Assembly: GCA_001898935.1 (NCBI GenBank)
Contig: MKVT01000019.1
Location: forward strand, 1 to 64,000
DNA: 64,000 nt
Direction: 5' to 3'
From: Paludibacter sp. 47-17
Lineage (GTDB): Bacteria; Bacteroidota; Bacteroidia; Bacteroidales; Paludibacteraceae
The translations under genes and the position numbers were made by a program. The notes below the pieces were generated by a model. The model ran no database searches. It was not told the DNA's origin and saw only the letters and a program-made list of their open reading frames with translations. Below, piece by piece: positions 1-9,126 of this stretch; positions within the stretch are counted from its first letter, which is position 1; every line of letters starts with the position of its first letter.

Positions 1-222
1 GTAAAAATAATGTTTAGGGAACATAACAATAGCATTATAATAAGTGAAACGGGAACAGCAAAACCAAACCTTGTAATTTATGATGGTGTAGGAAAAATAT
101 GTTTTAAAGCCGACTTGCAAAATGATGTCCCCATGTCCATATCAGAATTGAGACCCGGCATTTATCTTCTTGTAATCCAGCTTGACTCTAACTTTATCAA
201 CGTAAAATTCAATAAAAAATAA
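1..222 (+). CDS. C-terminal fragment of a T9SS sorting-domain protein (5' truncated)
   Basis: The reading frame is open to the left edge of the window, so only the last 73 or so residues are visible. They look like a type A T9SS C-terminal sorting domain: a beta-strand-rich stretch with a 'YDGVGK' turn, then 'LRPGIYLLVIQ' and a lysine-rich end. Such domains send secreted proteins through the type IX system and are removed at the cell surface. The passenger domain lies outside the window and cannot be named. The next gene starts 4 bases after the stop, so the two are probably co-transcribed. The DNA is AT-rich like that neighbour. Confidence 0.6.
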   Translation, partial: VKIMFREHNNSIIISETGTAKPNLVIYDGVGKICFKADLQNDVPMSISELRPGIYLLVIQLDSNFINVKFNKK

Positions 223-226
223 TGAT

Positions 227-1585
227 ATGAAACGAATCATATTGATGTTATTATTATTCAATTTTGTGGTCCTAGATGTTCTTGATGCGCAAATCAGGTG
301 TGACCTTCTTTATGATACGATTAACAATGGTTATAGAGTAATGAGTAATGATCTGAATTGGTCAAACTATACTGATTATGACTGTAATAACACAACTATA
401 AAAGTAGTAAGGCTTACATTTCACATTATACAAAAAGAGGATGGATCAAACAACTTTCCCAACAACTCAACTAGTAATGAGTTTCTCAGTGTAAGTACAA
501 TGGAAACATTAAATAATTCGATGAGAGAAAATGCAGTAATGAACTTAGATGCACATCTAGCACCTTTCCAACCTGATACAAGGATCAGATTTGAACTAAC
601 AAATATTTATTATTGGAACGATGATTATGATAATGAGTATAGAACATATTACTCTAATTATTACAACAATGTTTACTATGTTTTATATGGCAATTACTTA
701 ACTGCTAAATATGTGACCAGCAGGCCCAATGTTATGTTTAAAGATAATTCTATACATGTATTCTTTTGTATGGGTGGATCTTCAGCTGGAGGACATACCA
801 CATTAGCTAGTTCAAAATGGATGGTACTAACTAACATGAGCACTAGTCATCCTGCATTCACATTTCGAACTATAAAGCATGAAATGGGACATATTATGGG
901 ATTAGAACACTCATGGATTGCTAATGATGGGTGTGATGATACTCCTCCAAATCCTAATTGCTGGGATCAACATAATTGTGATAGTGTGCATTCAAATAAC
1001 ACAATGGACTATAATAATTGTCAATGTGCTTTTACTCAATGTCAGATCAATAAAATGCATTATTATTTGCTGGGCAATGCAGGTGTTGTTAATGATTGTA
1101 TAAAAGGTGATTTAACCTTTGATAACCCGTATCTGCAATCTAACTCCGATTTTCTATGTAATGGTAATAATAATGTAAGCATAGTCAAAAGTCTTCCTTT
1201 TGGAGTTACCATGAACTGGTCTATAACTCCAACAATAAATAATGTTGTGACACAAAGCACGGGAAACACCTTTTCAATGTTCACAGATACACCTATTAAA
1301 GAAATTGGCCGGATAACATCTACGCTAAATTATGGCACCTTAGGCCATAATGATTTACAAAAAGATATTTATCTGAATGGGTTTGATGATGTAATTATTT
1401 CTGGTAATTACTTAAATAACAATATAGTTGGAAAGAATATTATTACAAATGGTCAATCAATAAAAATTCAGTCAGGAAATAATATCTTTTTTTATCATGA
1501 TGAATCTGTAGTACTAAACCCTGGTTTTGAGGTCGAATTAGGAGGGCAACTATCTATAGTAAAGAAATTTGATGAATGCAAATAA
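227..1585 (+). CDS. Secreted zinc metalloprotease, M43 (pappalysin/cytophagalysin)-like
   Basis: The 452-residue protein begins with a signal peptide (hydrophobic residues 3-16, ending near DAQ). Residues 218-228 read HEMGHIMGLEH, the extended HExxHxxGxxH zinc site of metzincins, and Met260 in 'NTMDY' fits the Met-turn. Cysteines around both motifs suggest disulfides, as in M43 proteases. The C-terminal 70 residues have 'NPGFEVELGG' and resemble the three-strand 'coathanger' end domain of many secreted Bacteroidota proteins, not a classical type A sorting tag. Likely role: extracellular peptide-bond hydrolysis. It follows the partial gene by 4 bases. The DNA is markedly more AT-rich than the catabolic block to its right, which may mean a separate origin. 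The catalytic family is fairly sure; the substrate is unknown. Confidence 0.8.
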   Translation: MKRIILMLLLFNFVVLDVLDAQIRCDLLYDTINNGYRVMSNDLNWSNYTDYDCNNTTIKVVRLTFHIIQKEDGSNNFPNNSTSNEFLSVSTMETLNNSMRENAVMNLDAHLAPFQPDTRIRFELTNIYYWNDDYDNEYRTYYSNYYNNVYYVLYGNYLTAKYVTSRPNVMFKDNSIHVFFCMGGSSAGGHTTLASSKWMVLTNMSTSHPAFTFRTIKHEMGHIMGLEHSWIANDGCDDTPPNPNCWDQHNCDSVHSNNTMDYNNCQCAFTQCQINKMHYYLLGNAGVVNDCIKGDLTFDNPYLQSNSDFLCNGNNNVSIVKSLPFGVTMNWSITPTINNVVTQSTGNTFSMFTDTPIKEIGRITSTLNYGTLGHNDLQKDIYLNGFDDVIISGNYLNNNIVGKNIITNGQSIKIQSGNNIFFYHDESVVLNPGFEVELGGQLSIVKKFDECK

Positions 1586-1656
1586 TGCTTTTTAAAGATT
1601 TTGAATAGATTTTACATCTCACACGGTATGTAAGCATTTTGAGCTATTAATACATG

Positions 1657-1684
1657 TTTGTTCGGTAAGATTTGTTCGGTAAGA
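1657..1684. repeat. Perfect 14-bp tandem duplication
   Basis: The 14-mer TTTGTTCGGTAAGA occurs twice back to back (1657-1670 and 1671-1684). It is a simple duplication, probably from replication slippage; no function is evident. Confidence 0.85.
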
Positions 1685-1741
1685 GGTATCAAAACTACAA
1701 TGAGCACTCCAAGAAGTTACAAATTATAATCTTTAAGTCTA

Positions 1742-1787
1742 AAAGAGCCATTTCTAACTCTGATAGTGAGTATTGAAATGGCTCTTT
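1742..1787 (+). terminator. Terminator-like hairpin after the metalloprotease gene
   Basis: Arms AAAGAGCCATTTC (1742-1754) and GAAATGGCTCTTT (1775-1787) are perfect 13-bp complements around a 20-base loop. The right arm ends in TTT, but no long T-run follows. It is the best candidate for ending the transcript of the protease gene 157 bases upstream. Confidence 0.6.
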
Positions 1788-1938
1788 ATGGGGATTTTGA
1801 GAGAGGTCAACTTTAAAATTAAAAGTTTCTTTCTTCTGAATTTGAGGTTTGACACACCCTCAAAAAGAATTATTTTTGTCTAAAGCCCGTAACGGTTATT
1901 TAGGACTAGCCACTGTCGCTCCACCGGCAATTTGAGTA

Positions 1939-1987
1939 CAGAGGCTTCTTTTTTCCGTCCTGTGTGGAAACAAAGAAGCTCTTTTTT
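1939..1987 (+). promoter_or_regulatory. Terminator/attenuator-like hairpin abutting the ATG at 1989
   Basis: The left arm (about 1940-1952, AGAGGCTTCTTT type) pairs with the right arm (1972-1981, AAAGAAGCTC) with one bulged G. Six T residues (1982-1987) follow, and the ATG comes one base later. This is the form of an intrinsic terminator, placed so that termination would occur just before the first codon. It could be the end of an upstream transcript or an attenuator controlling the catabolic genes. Confidence 0.5.
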
Positions 1988-1988
1988 A

Positions 1989-4718
1989 ATGAATATTCGT
2001 CTATTTTTTTTATCATTGTTGATTGCAGCTGCGGGCGTTGTGCAGGCTGGCTCCATCCATCTTATTATCGGTACCGACGCCGGAGAAAAAGAAAAATATG
2101 CTGCCGAAGCGCTGAGTAAACAGCTGACGGAATCGGGATATGTGGTAACAATGGGCAGCTACACCGGCAAACTGCCGCGCGTACAGCATATCGTGCTGGT
2201 GAACCGCGAGCAGGCATCGACGCCGGCTATCTTGAAAAAACTACGGATGGAGCTGCCTTCGGATATGAAAAAAGAAGGATTCCACATCCGTACCAACGGG
2301 AAAACCACCCTGGTGTGCGGTACCGATGGCAATGGTGTCATTTACGGCAGTCGCGAACTCATCGATCGTCTGCAGGACCCGGCCGAAGACGATTTTCCGG
2401 CCTGCCTTACCGATGCTCCCGAAATGGTATTGCGCGGCACCGCCATCGGAATTCAAAAGCCTTATTATCTGCCTGGTCGCACTGTATACGAATATCCCTA
2501 TACCCCCGAGGTATTCCCCTGGCTGTACGATAAAGCTCAGTGGATCGAATACCTGGATATGCTGGTGGCCAATCGCATGAATTCGCTGTACCTGTGGAAC
2601 GGGCACCCTTTCGCTTCGCTGGTACGCCTGAACGACTATCCCTTCGCGGTGGAAGTCGACGAGGCCACCTTCCGCAAAAACGAAGAAATCTTCTCCTTTC
2701 TAACCCACGAAGCCGGCAAACGCGGCATCTTCGTGATCCAGATGTTTTACAATATTATCGTTTCGAAACCTTTTGCCGAGCATTACGGAATTCCTACGCA
2801 GGAACGGCATGTGAAAATCACGCCCCTGTTGAAGGATTATACCCGCAAAAGCATCGCCGAATTTATACGCAAGTACCCGAATGTGGGTTTGCTCGTTTGC
2901 CTGGGCGAGGCCATGAGCACCATCGAGGATGATGTGATGTGGTTTACCGAAACCATTATCCCGGGTGTGAAGGACGGGTTGAAAACCCTGGGCCGTACCG
3001 ACGAGCCTCCTATTTTGCTGCGGGCTCACGACACCGATGCCCCGGCGGTGGTGCAGGCGGCGCTCCCCCTGTATAAGAATTTATACACCATGCACAAGTA
3101 TAATGGCGAGAGCCTGACGACCTACGAACCCCGCGGACCGTGGACAAAAATCCACACCGATTTGAGTTCGCTGGGAAGTGTACACATCAGCAATGTGCAT
3201 ATTCTGGCCAACCTCGAACCCTGGCGCTACGGATCGCCCTGGTTTATTCAAAAAACGGTGAATGCCATGCATACTATTCACGGAGCCAATGCCCTGCATC
3301 TGTATCCGCAGGCTTCGTACTGGGATTACCCCTATACGGCGGATAAATTGCCCGATGGAAGCCGGTTGAAACAAACCGAACGCGACTGGATCTGGTTCAA
3401 GGCCTGGGGACGGTATGCCTGGAAAGAAGGCCGGGAGCGGACGGAAGAAATCGCGTACTGGAACCGCCAGCTGGAAAGTTATTATGGCGTAAGCGAGCAG
3501 GAAGCGCGACATATTCAGACTGCTTACGACGAAACGGGCGAGATAGCCCCGAAACTCTTGCGGCGATTCGGCATCACCGAAGGCAACCGTCAGACTTTGT
3601 TGCTGGGGATGTTTATGAGCCAGCTGGTGAATCCGTATAAATACAAGATTTACCCCGGTTTTTACGAGAGTTGCGGTCCGGAGGGTGAAAAACTGATCGA
3701 ATACGTGGAGAGGAAGTGGAAAAACCTGCCGCATGAGGGCGAGCTGCCGCTGGATATAGTAGCACAAACCTTGGCACATGGCGACAGGGCGCTGGCAGCA
3801 ATGGAGCAGGTGAAAGGCGCTACACGGAATACGGCAGAACTGGAGCGGCTCCGCAACGACATCCGCTGTTACCGCGAATTTGCGCATTTCTTCGGCAACA
3901 AGGTGAAAGCTGCCGAGCTGGTGCTCGATTACCAGTGGGGAAAGGACATCGGCAAACTGGATGCTGCTATTCCTTTTCTGGAAGCGAGTTTGAAGCATTA
4001 CGAGCAATTGGTGGAGCTCACCCGCGACAGTTACTGGTATGCCAACAGCATGCAGACGGCACAGCGCCGCATTCCGATCGGAGGCGACGACGGCAAGAAT
4101 AAAACCTGGGAAGAATTGCTGGTGCATTATAAAAAAGAGCTGGCGAACTACCGGAACAACCTGGTGTTGCTGAAAGATAAGAGCAAGGGACAACCGGAGC
4201 GAACGCCGGAGACGCTGAAACCGGGGAAGGTAGAAGAATCGGGGGCGACAGCCGCAAAAACCCTTCTTCTCAAAAAAGGCATTTCACTTTATCCCGATAT
4301 TTCTTCCGAAATTCTTGAAATCGCTCCTGAACTGACCGGATTACAAGCCCGTAGTTTCACGGCTGAAGAACAAAAACAAGGCACTTCGCTTCAATTTAGC
4401 TGCGACAAACCGGTTAGCCTGCTCGTGGGTTATTTCCGCGACGACCAGAGCAAATATGCCAAGGCGCCCACGCTGGAAACCGATGCTTCGGCCAATTTGT
4501 ACGGTCAATCGGATCCGGTGATTACCAATGCCATTCGTTTTGCCGAACTGCCTGCCGTAAACGTACATGCCTACCGTTTTGATGCCGGACAACATCAGCT
4601 GAACTTGCCCCGCGGGTTGTTACTGGTGCTGGGTTTTACTTCCGATCTGCCACAGGTACGCAATGCCGGACTGGCCGGAACCGGCGAAGAAGAGACCATG
4701 GACTGGATGTTTTATTAA
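1989..4718 (+). CDS. Large secreted glycoside hydrolase-like protein (GH20/GH67-type N-domain plus barrel)
   Basis: From the ATG at 1989 the protein has 909 residues and a clean signal peptide (hydrophobic 4-16, cleavage near VQA). An upstream TTG at 1932 is in frame but would bury the signal behind 19 residues and read through a hairpin, so it is rejected. Residues about 20-125 form an alpha/beta domain like the non-catalytic N-domains of GH20, GH67 and GH84 enzymes ('YAAEALSKQL', 'GTDGNGVIYGSRELID'). Residues 130-500 look like a TIM barrel, with Glu307 in 'CLGEAMS' a candidate catalytic acid. The C-terminal part is helical, then beta-rich. I recall similar proteins being annotated as alpha-galacturonidases, but I cannot confirm that. 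It is followed after 8 bases by another hydrolase, so it opens an operon. Function as a secreted or periplasmic sugar hydrolase is inferred. Confidence 0.6.
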   Translation: MNIRLFFLSLLIAAAGVVQAGSIHLIIGTDAGEKEKYAAEALSKQLTESGYVVTMGSYTGKLPRVQHIVLVNREQASTPAILKKLRMELPSDMKKEGFHIRTNGKTTLVCGTDGNGVIYGSRELIDRLQDPAEDDFPACLTDAPEMVLRGTAIGIQKPYYLPGRTVYEYPYTPEVFPWLYDKAQWIEYLDMLVANRMNSLYLWNGHPFASLVRLNDYPFAVEVDEATFRKNEEIFSFLTHEAGKRGIFVIQMFYNIIVSKPFAEHYGIPTQERHVKITPLLKDYTRKSIAEFIRKYPNVGLLVCLGEAMSTIEDDVMWFTETIIPGVKDGLKTLGRTDEPPILLRAHDTDAPAVVQAALPLYKNLYTMHKYNGESLTTYEPRGPWTKIHTDLSSLGSVHISNVHILANLEPWRYGSPWFIQKTVNAMHTIHGANALHLYPQASYWDYPYTADKLPDGSRLKQTERDWIWFKAWGRYAWKEGRERTEEIAYWNRQLESYYGVSEQEARHIQTAYDETGEIAPKLLRRFGITEGNRQTLLLGMFMSQLVNPYKYKIYPGFYESCGPEGEKLIEYVERKWKNLPHEGELPLDIVAQTLAHGDRALAAMEQVKGATRNTAELERLRNDIRCYREFAHFFGNKVKAAELVLDYQWGKDIGKLDAAIPFLEASLKHYEQLVELTRDSYWYANSMQTAQRRIPIGGDDGKNKTWEELLVHYKKELANYRNNLVLLKDKSKGQPERTPETLKPGKVEESGATAAKTLLLKKGISLYPDISSEILEIAPELTGLQARSFTAEEQKQGTSLQFSCDKPVSLLVGYFRDDQSKYAKAPTLETDASANLYGQSDPVITNAIRFAELPAVNVHAYRFDAGQHQLNLPRGLLLVLGFTSDLPQVRNAGLAGTGEEETMDWMFY

Positions 4719-4726
4719 GAAGCAGG

Positions 4727-7700
4727 ATGAAGCAAGTTAAACACAGTGGTTTCGGGCGAGTGCAGGTGCTTGGGATGCTTCTGACGCTGGCGGTAACGGT
4801 TCAGGCCGGGACGCCCGAGAAAACACCTGCCCGCGAAGTTACGCAGGAAACCATGGCCCGCATTTACGAAGAAATCCGTACGCCCTACAAATACGGATTA
4901 GCCCTTGCTCCGGCCGACAACCGGCATAAAATCGACTGCCCCACCGTGTTCCGGAAAGACGGCAAATGGTACATGACGTATCTGGTGTACGACGGAAAAA
5001 GCGGCAAAGACGGTCGCGGTTACGAAACCTGGATGGCCGAGAGCGACAACCTGTTGGAATGGACCACCAGGGGACGCATTTTATCGTTCCGCGACGGATT
5101 CTGGGACGCCAGTCAGCGCGGTGGTTACCCGGCACTGCCCGACATGGAATGGGGAGGAAGTTATGAACTTCAGACCTATAGGAAGAAATATTGGATGACT
5201 TATATCGGCGGCGCCAATCCGGGCTACGAAACCGGTCCGCTGAAGATAGGCCTGGCCTGGACCTCGGCCCGCGATCTGCTGAATGCCAATGAATGGAAAG
5301 CGCAGGATAAACCCTTACTTTCGCCCGACGATGCCGATCGGCAATGGTTCGAAAACATCACCCTGTATAAAAGCACGGTGTATTACGACAAGGACAAAAC
5401 ACTCGGAAAACCCTTCGTAATGTTTTACAACGCAGGCGGAGTACACCCCGACACCAAGGTAAAGGCCGAGCGCATCGGCATCGCTTTGTCCGACAATATG
5501 AAAAACTGGACGCGTTATCCCGGCAATCCCGTGTTTACCCACGAAGAAGGAATCACCGGCGATGCCCATATCCAGAAAATAGGCGATGTATACGTTATGT
5601 TTTATTTCTCTGCCTTCCGTGCCGACCGGCCCTACAAAGCTTTCAACACTTTTGCGTGCAGTTACGATCTGGTAAACTGGTACGACTGGAAAGGCGACGA
5701 TTTGATCATTCCTTCGAAGGAGTACGATAATTTATTTGCCCATAAAAGTTATGTGGTGAAGCACGATGGCGTGGTGTATCATTTTTACTGCGCGGTGAAC
5801 CAACATGACCAGCGGGGCATAGCCGTGGCTACCAGCAGGCCGGCGGGAAGGTCGCAGCTTCGTTTTCCCGATCCCGAAATCACCGGACGACGAACCATTA
5901 TTTCCCTGGACAAGGATTGGGAAGTAGAACATCAGGAAAAAACCCGGCGGGTAAACATCCCCCACAACCTCGATGATTATTACGGATACCGTCAGTTGGT
6001 GCATGGCAATCTGCACGGCACCGCCACCTATCGCAAGCAATTCACGGCTCCGGCCATGGGAGCCGGTAAGCGCGCTTTCATCCGGTTCGAGGGAGTCGGC
6101 ACCTATGCCACGATACGACTGAACGGAAAGCAGTTGGGACGGCATCCGGTGGGACGCACCACACTTACGCTGGACATCAGTGAACCGTTAAAACCCGGCG
6201 CTACCAATCTGCTGGAGGTGGTAGCCGAACATCCGGAGATGATTTCCGACATGCCCTGGGTATGCGGGGGCTGTTCCAGCGAATGGGGATTCAGCGAAGG
6301 ATCGCAACCCTTTGGTATTTTCAGGCCGGTGACCCTGGAGATTACCGACCGGGTGCGGGTGGAACCCTTTGGTGTACACATCTGGCACAACGATGCGGTG
6401 GACAGCGTGTTTATCGACACCGAAATCAGGAACTACGGAAACGAAGCGGTTGAAATCGAACTGGTGAATAAACTCAACAACGACGACGGCATCGGATTCT
6501 TCAGACTGGCGCAGAAAGAAACCTTACAAGCGGGAGAAACACGGGTGATCAGGCAGTCGACCGCGGTAAAAGACCCTAAACGTTGGAGCACAGCCCGGCC
6601 TTATCTTTACCAGCTGGCCACCATGATTAAGCAAGGCGATGCCCTCACCACCGACGAAGTGACCACCCCTTTCGGATTCCGCACCATCAGTTGGCCCGTG
6701 AAGCGTAACGACGGCGACGGACGTTTTTACCTGAACGGCGAGCCTGTATTTATCAATGGGATTTGCGAGTACGAGCATCAGTTCGGACAGTCGCATGCCT
6801 TTTCGCGCGAGCAAATCAAAGCGCGGGTCGATCAGTTCCGGGCGCTGGGTTTCAATGCCTTCCGCGACGCCCATCAGCCTCACCATCTCGACTATCAGGC
6901 GCATTTCGACCGGCAGGGAATCCTTTTCTGGACACAACTATCGGCACATATCTGGTACGACACGCCTGAATTCCGCAGCATGTTCAAGGAGATGTTGCGC
7001 CGCTGGGTGAAGGAACGCCGGAACTCGCCCTCGGTGGTGATGTGGGGATTGCAAAACGAAAGTACCTTACCCGAGGCCTTTGCCCGGGAATGCAGCGAAA
7101 TGATCCGCGAGATGGATCCGACAGCACGCAGGATGCGGGTGATTACCACCTGCAACGGCGGGAGCGGAACCGATTGGAACGTGGTGCAAAACTGGAGCGG
7201 AACCTATGGCGGCAAGCCCGATAACTATGCACGCGAGTTGAGCCGGCCCGACCAGTTGCTGAACGGGGAATACGGAGCATGGCGCACCCTCGGATTTCAT
7301 CAGGAGCCACAACCCTTCAGGGCCGATGGCGACTGGACCGAAAGACGGGCCACGCAATTGCTGGAGCAAAAAATACGGTTGGCCGAATCGGTACGCGACA
7401 GCGTAAGCGGACAGTTTCAGTGGATCTACAGTTCGCACGACAATCCCGGACGGCGTCAGCCCGACGAAGCATTTCGCCGGATTGATAAAGTTGGCCCCTT
7501 CAACTACAAAGGACTGACGACACCCTGGGAAGAGCCCACCGATGCCTGGTACATGTACCGCTCCAATTACGTTTCGCCTGCCACCGACCCGATGGTGTAC
7601 CTGGTGTCGCACAGCTGGCACGACCGGTTTACCGCGCCCCGCAAAGCCACCCTCGAAGTGTATAGCAATTGCGACAGCGTGCGGCTTTACAACGATGCCC

Positions 7701-9076
7701 TGACTCAAAACGACACCCAACCCACTTTCCTCGGCACCAGACACAAAGGCGGCAAAGGAACCCATTTCAGTTGGGAGGATGTGGAAATCCGCTACAATGT
7801 GATACGGGCAGCAGCTTATTACAAAGGCAAAGTGGTAGCCGAAGATCTGCTGTATTACAAAGCGTTGGAAGAAGCGTCCGGGTTTGAACAATTAGCGGAC
7901 GGCAGCAGGACTCCAAGCGGACAAACCACCGTATCGGATAGCAAGCAACCAAAAGCTACCGGCAATTCTCTCTTAAAAGGAAATTCCTCCTTGCAGTATC
8001 TGTACCGCATCAATTGCGGAGGCGATGCCTACACCGACGAATTCGGACAACAGTGGTTACAGGACGACACTTTGTATTCCCGTTCGTGGGCACAACGTTT
8101 CGCCGGACTGAATCCTTTCCTGGCCAGTCAGCGCGTAACCCGCGACCCTATCCGGGGCTTACGCGACTGGGACTTGCTGGGCCATTTCCGCTTTGGCCGG
8201 CACGAGTTGAACTATAATTTTGCGGTGCCCAACGGCAACTATACTGTTGAATTGTATTTTACCGAACCCTGGCATGGCACAGGAGGAAGCGAAAAAACCG
8301 ACTGCGAAGGCTGGCGGATCTTTGATGTGGCCGTCAACGACTCGGTAGTACTCGACGACCTGGACATCTGGGCCGAAAGTGGTCATGACGGCGCCCTGAA
8401 AAAAACAATACAAACCCGTGTAACAGCTGGCAGGCTCACGATCAGCTTTCCGGAGGTAAAAGCAGGTCAGGCGCTCATTTCGGCAATTGCAATAGCCACC
8501 GGAACAGCTCCCGGTGCGCAAGGCAATGCACAGCCCGATGGTACTTCGACAAAGCACAGCGAAAAAACTCCGGCCCGGCAACACACAGCCGTCGGGAGCA
8601 CTACGCTTCCCGCCGGTTTCTGGTCGCAGGCCGATACCGACCGGACAGCCAAATTGCCGGCAGTAGAACTTCCCAACGAAGCCCCCACCCGGGCCAGTAT
8701 GCGTTATGAAGCCGAGAAAGCCGGCTTAAAGGGCCCGACAAAAGAAACAACCATCCGGAACCGAACCGGAATACAATGGACGCGATCGCAGGCTTCGTCG
8801 ATCAGCTGGACTGTGCAAACCGGACTCGCCCAGGTGTACGCCCTCCGGTTTCATTACCTCAACACCCGGTCAACGCCCATCGATGTAACGCTGAAGTTGG
8901 TAGCACCCAACGGCAACGTGATTCGCGAAAGCCGGCTCAGCTTCCCGCCGGCGCCCGAAAAATGGAGGATCGTAAATACTACCACCGGCACCTTTATCAA
9001 TGCCGGCGAATATCAACTGATACTTTCGGCCAACGACATGAACGGACTCGCGTTGGATGCTCTTGAAGTACAATAA
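4727..9076 (+). CDS. Multidomain hydrolase: GH43-like propeller + GH2 + malectin + CBM-like
   Basis: The 1449-residue protein has a signal peptide ending near VQA. Residues about 30-380 form a five-bladed propeller of the GH43/GH117 type, with Asp70 in 'KIDCPTVF', repeated 'W..MTY' and 'KPFVMFYNAGG' strands. Residues about 390-950 are a GH2 enzyme: a jelly-roll starting 'LDKDWEVEH', Glu778 in 'GLQNES' as acid/base and Glu848 in 'NGEYG' as likely nucleophile. Residues about 960-1055 look like the extra GH2 C-terminal beta domain, 1091-1256 like malectin ('YRINCGGDAY', 'FTEPW'), and 1324-1449 like a CBM6/35 domain ('MRYEAEKAG'). A low-complexity linker lies near 1256-1320. The protein should thus cleave two different linkages on one glycan while holding it with two binding modules. 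It sits 8 bases after the preceding hydrolase gene. Exact specificities are unknown. Confidence 0.8.
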   Translation: MKQVKHSGFGRVQVLGMLLTLAVTVQAGTPEKTPAREVTQETMARIYEEIRTPYKYGLALAPADNRHKIDCPTVFRKDGKWYMTYLVYDGKSGKDGRGYETWMAESDNLLEWTTRGRILSFRDGFWDASQRGGYPALPDMEWGGSYELQTYRKKYWMTYIGGANPGYETGPLKIGLAWTSARDLLNANEWKAQDKPLLSPDDADRQWFENITLYKSTVYYDKDKTLGKPFVMFYNAGGVHPDTKVKAERIGIALSDNMKNWTRYPGNPVFTHEEGITGDAHIQKIGDVYVMFYFSAFRADRPYKAFNTFACSYDLVNWYDWKGDDLIIPSKEYDNLFAHKSYVVKHDGVVYHFYCAVNQHDQRGIAVATSRPAGRSQLRFPDPEITGRRTIISLDKDWEVEHQEKTRRVNIPHNLDDYYGYRQLVHGNLHGTATYRKQFTAPAMGAGKRAFIRFEGVGTYATIRLNGKQLGRHPVGRTTLTLDISEPLKPGATNLLEVVAEHPEMISDMPWVCGGCSSEWGFSEGSQPFGIFRPVTLEITDRVRVEPFGVHIWHNDAVDSVFIDTEIRNYGNEAVEIELVNKLNNDDGIGFFRLAQKETLQAGETRVIRQSTAVKDPKRWSTARPYLYQLATMIKQGDALTTDEVTTPFGFRTISWPVKRNDGDGRFYLNGEPVFINGICEYEHQFGQSHAFSREQIKARVDQFRALGFNAFRDAHQPHHLDYQAHFDRQGILFWTQLSAHIWYDTPEFRSMFKEMLRRWVKERRNSPSVVMWGLQNESTLPEAFARECSEMIREMDPTARRMRVITTCNGGSGTDWNVVQNWSGTYGGKPDNYARELSRPDQLLNGEYGAWRTLGFHQEPQPFRADGDWTERRATQLLEQKIRLAESVRDSVSGQFQWIYSSHDNPGRRQPDEAFRRIDKVGPFNYKGLTTPWEEPTDAWYMYRSNYVSPATDPMVYLVSHSWHDRFTAPRKATLEVYSNCDSVRLYNDALTQNDTQPTFLGTRHKGGKGTHFSWEDVEIRYNVIRAAAYYKGKVVAEDLLYYKALEEASGFEQLADGSRTPSGQTTVSDSKQPKATGNSLLKGNSSLQYLYRINCGGDAYTDEFGQQWLQDDTLYSRSWAQRFAGLNPFLASQRVTRDPIRGLRDWDLLGHFRFGRHELNYNFAVPNGNYTVELYFTEPWHGTGGSEKTDCEGWRIFDVAVNDSVVLDDLDIWAESGHDGALKKTIQTRVTAGRLTISFPEVKAGQALISAIAIATGTAPGAQGNAQPDGTSTKHSEKTPARQHTAVGSTTLPAGFWSQADTDRTAKLPAVELPNEAPTRASMRYEAEKAGLKGPTKETTIRNRTGIQWTRSQASSISWTVQTGLAQVYALRFHYLNTRSTPIDVTLKLVAPNGNVIRESRLSFPPAPEKWRIVNTTTGTFINAGEYQLILSANDMNGLALDALEVQ

Positions 9077-9126
9077 TTCTTTTCAGCAATAGTGAATGTA
9101 AGCTCTAAAAAAAACCAGCAAAACAC

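Larger units (their letters stand above)
1586..1988. other. Non-coding gap of about 400 bases between protease and catabolic block
   Basis: No convincing gene is seen. The stretch contains a perfect 14-bp tandem duplication, a terminator-like hairpin and, just before the next ATG, a second hairpin with a T-run; each is listed separately. A TTTG at 1875-1878 lies about 19 bases before a weak TA-containing -7-like site at 1897, so a promoter for the following genes may be here, but the match is poor. Base composition changes from AT-rich on the left to GC-richer on the right near its end. Confidence 0.6.

Noticed and set aside
3081-4193. 370-residue frame on the - strand
   Set aside because: It lies wholly antisense to the hydrolase gene at 1989, which has a signal peptide and a recognisable fold; long antisense frames are common in this GC range.
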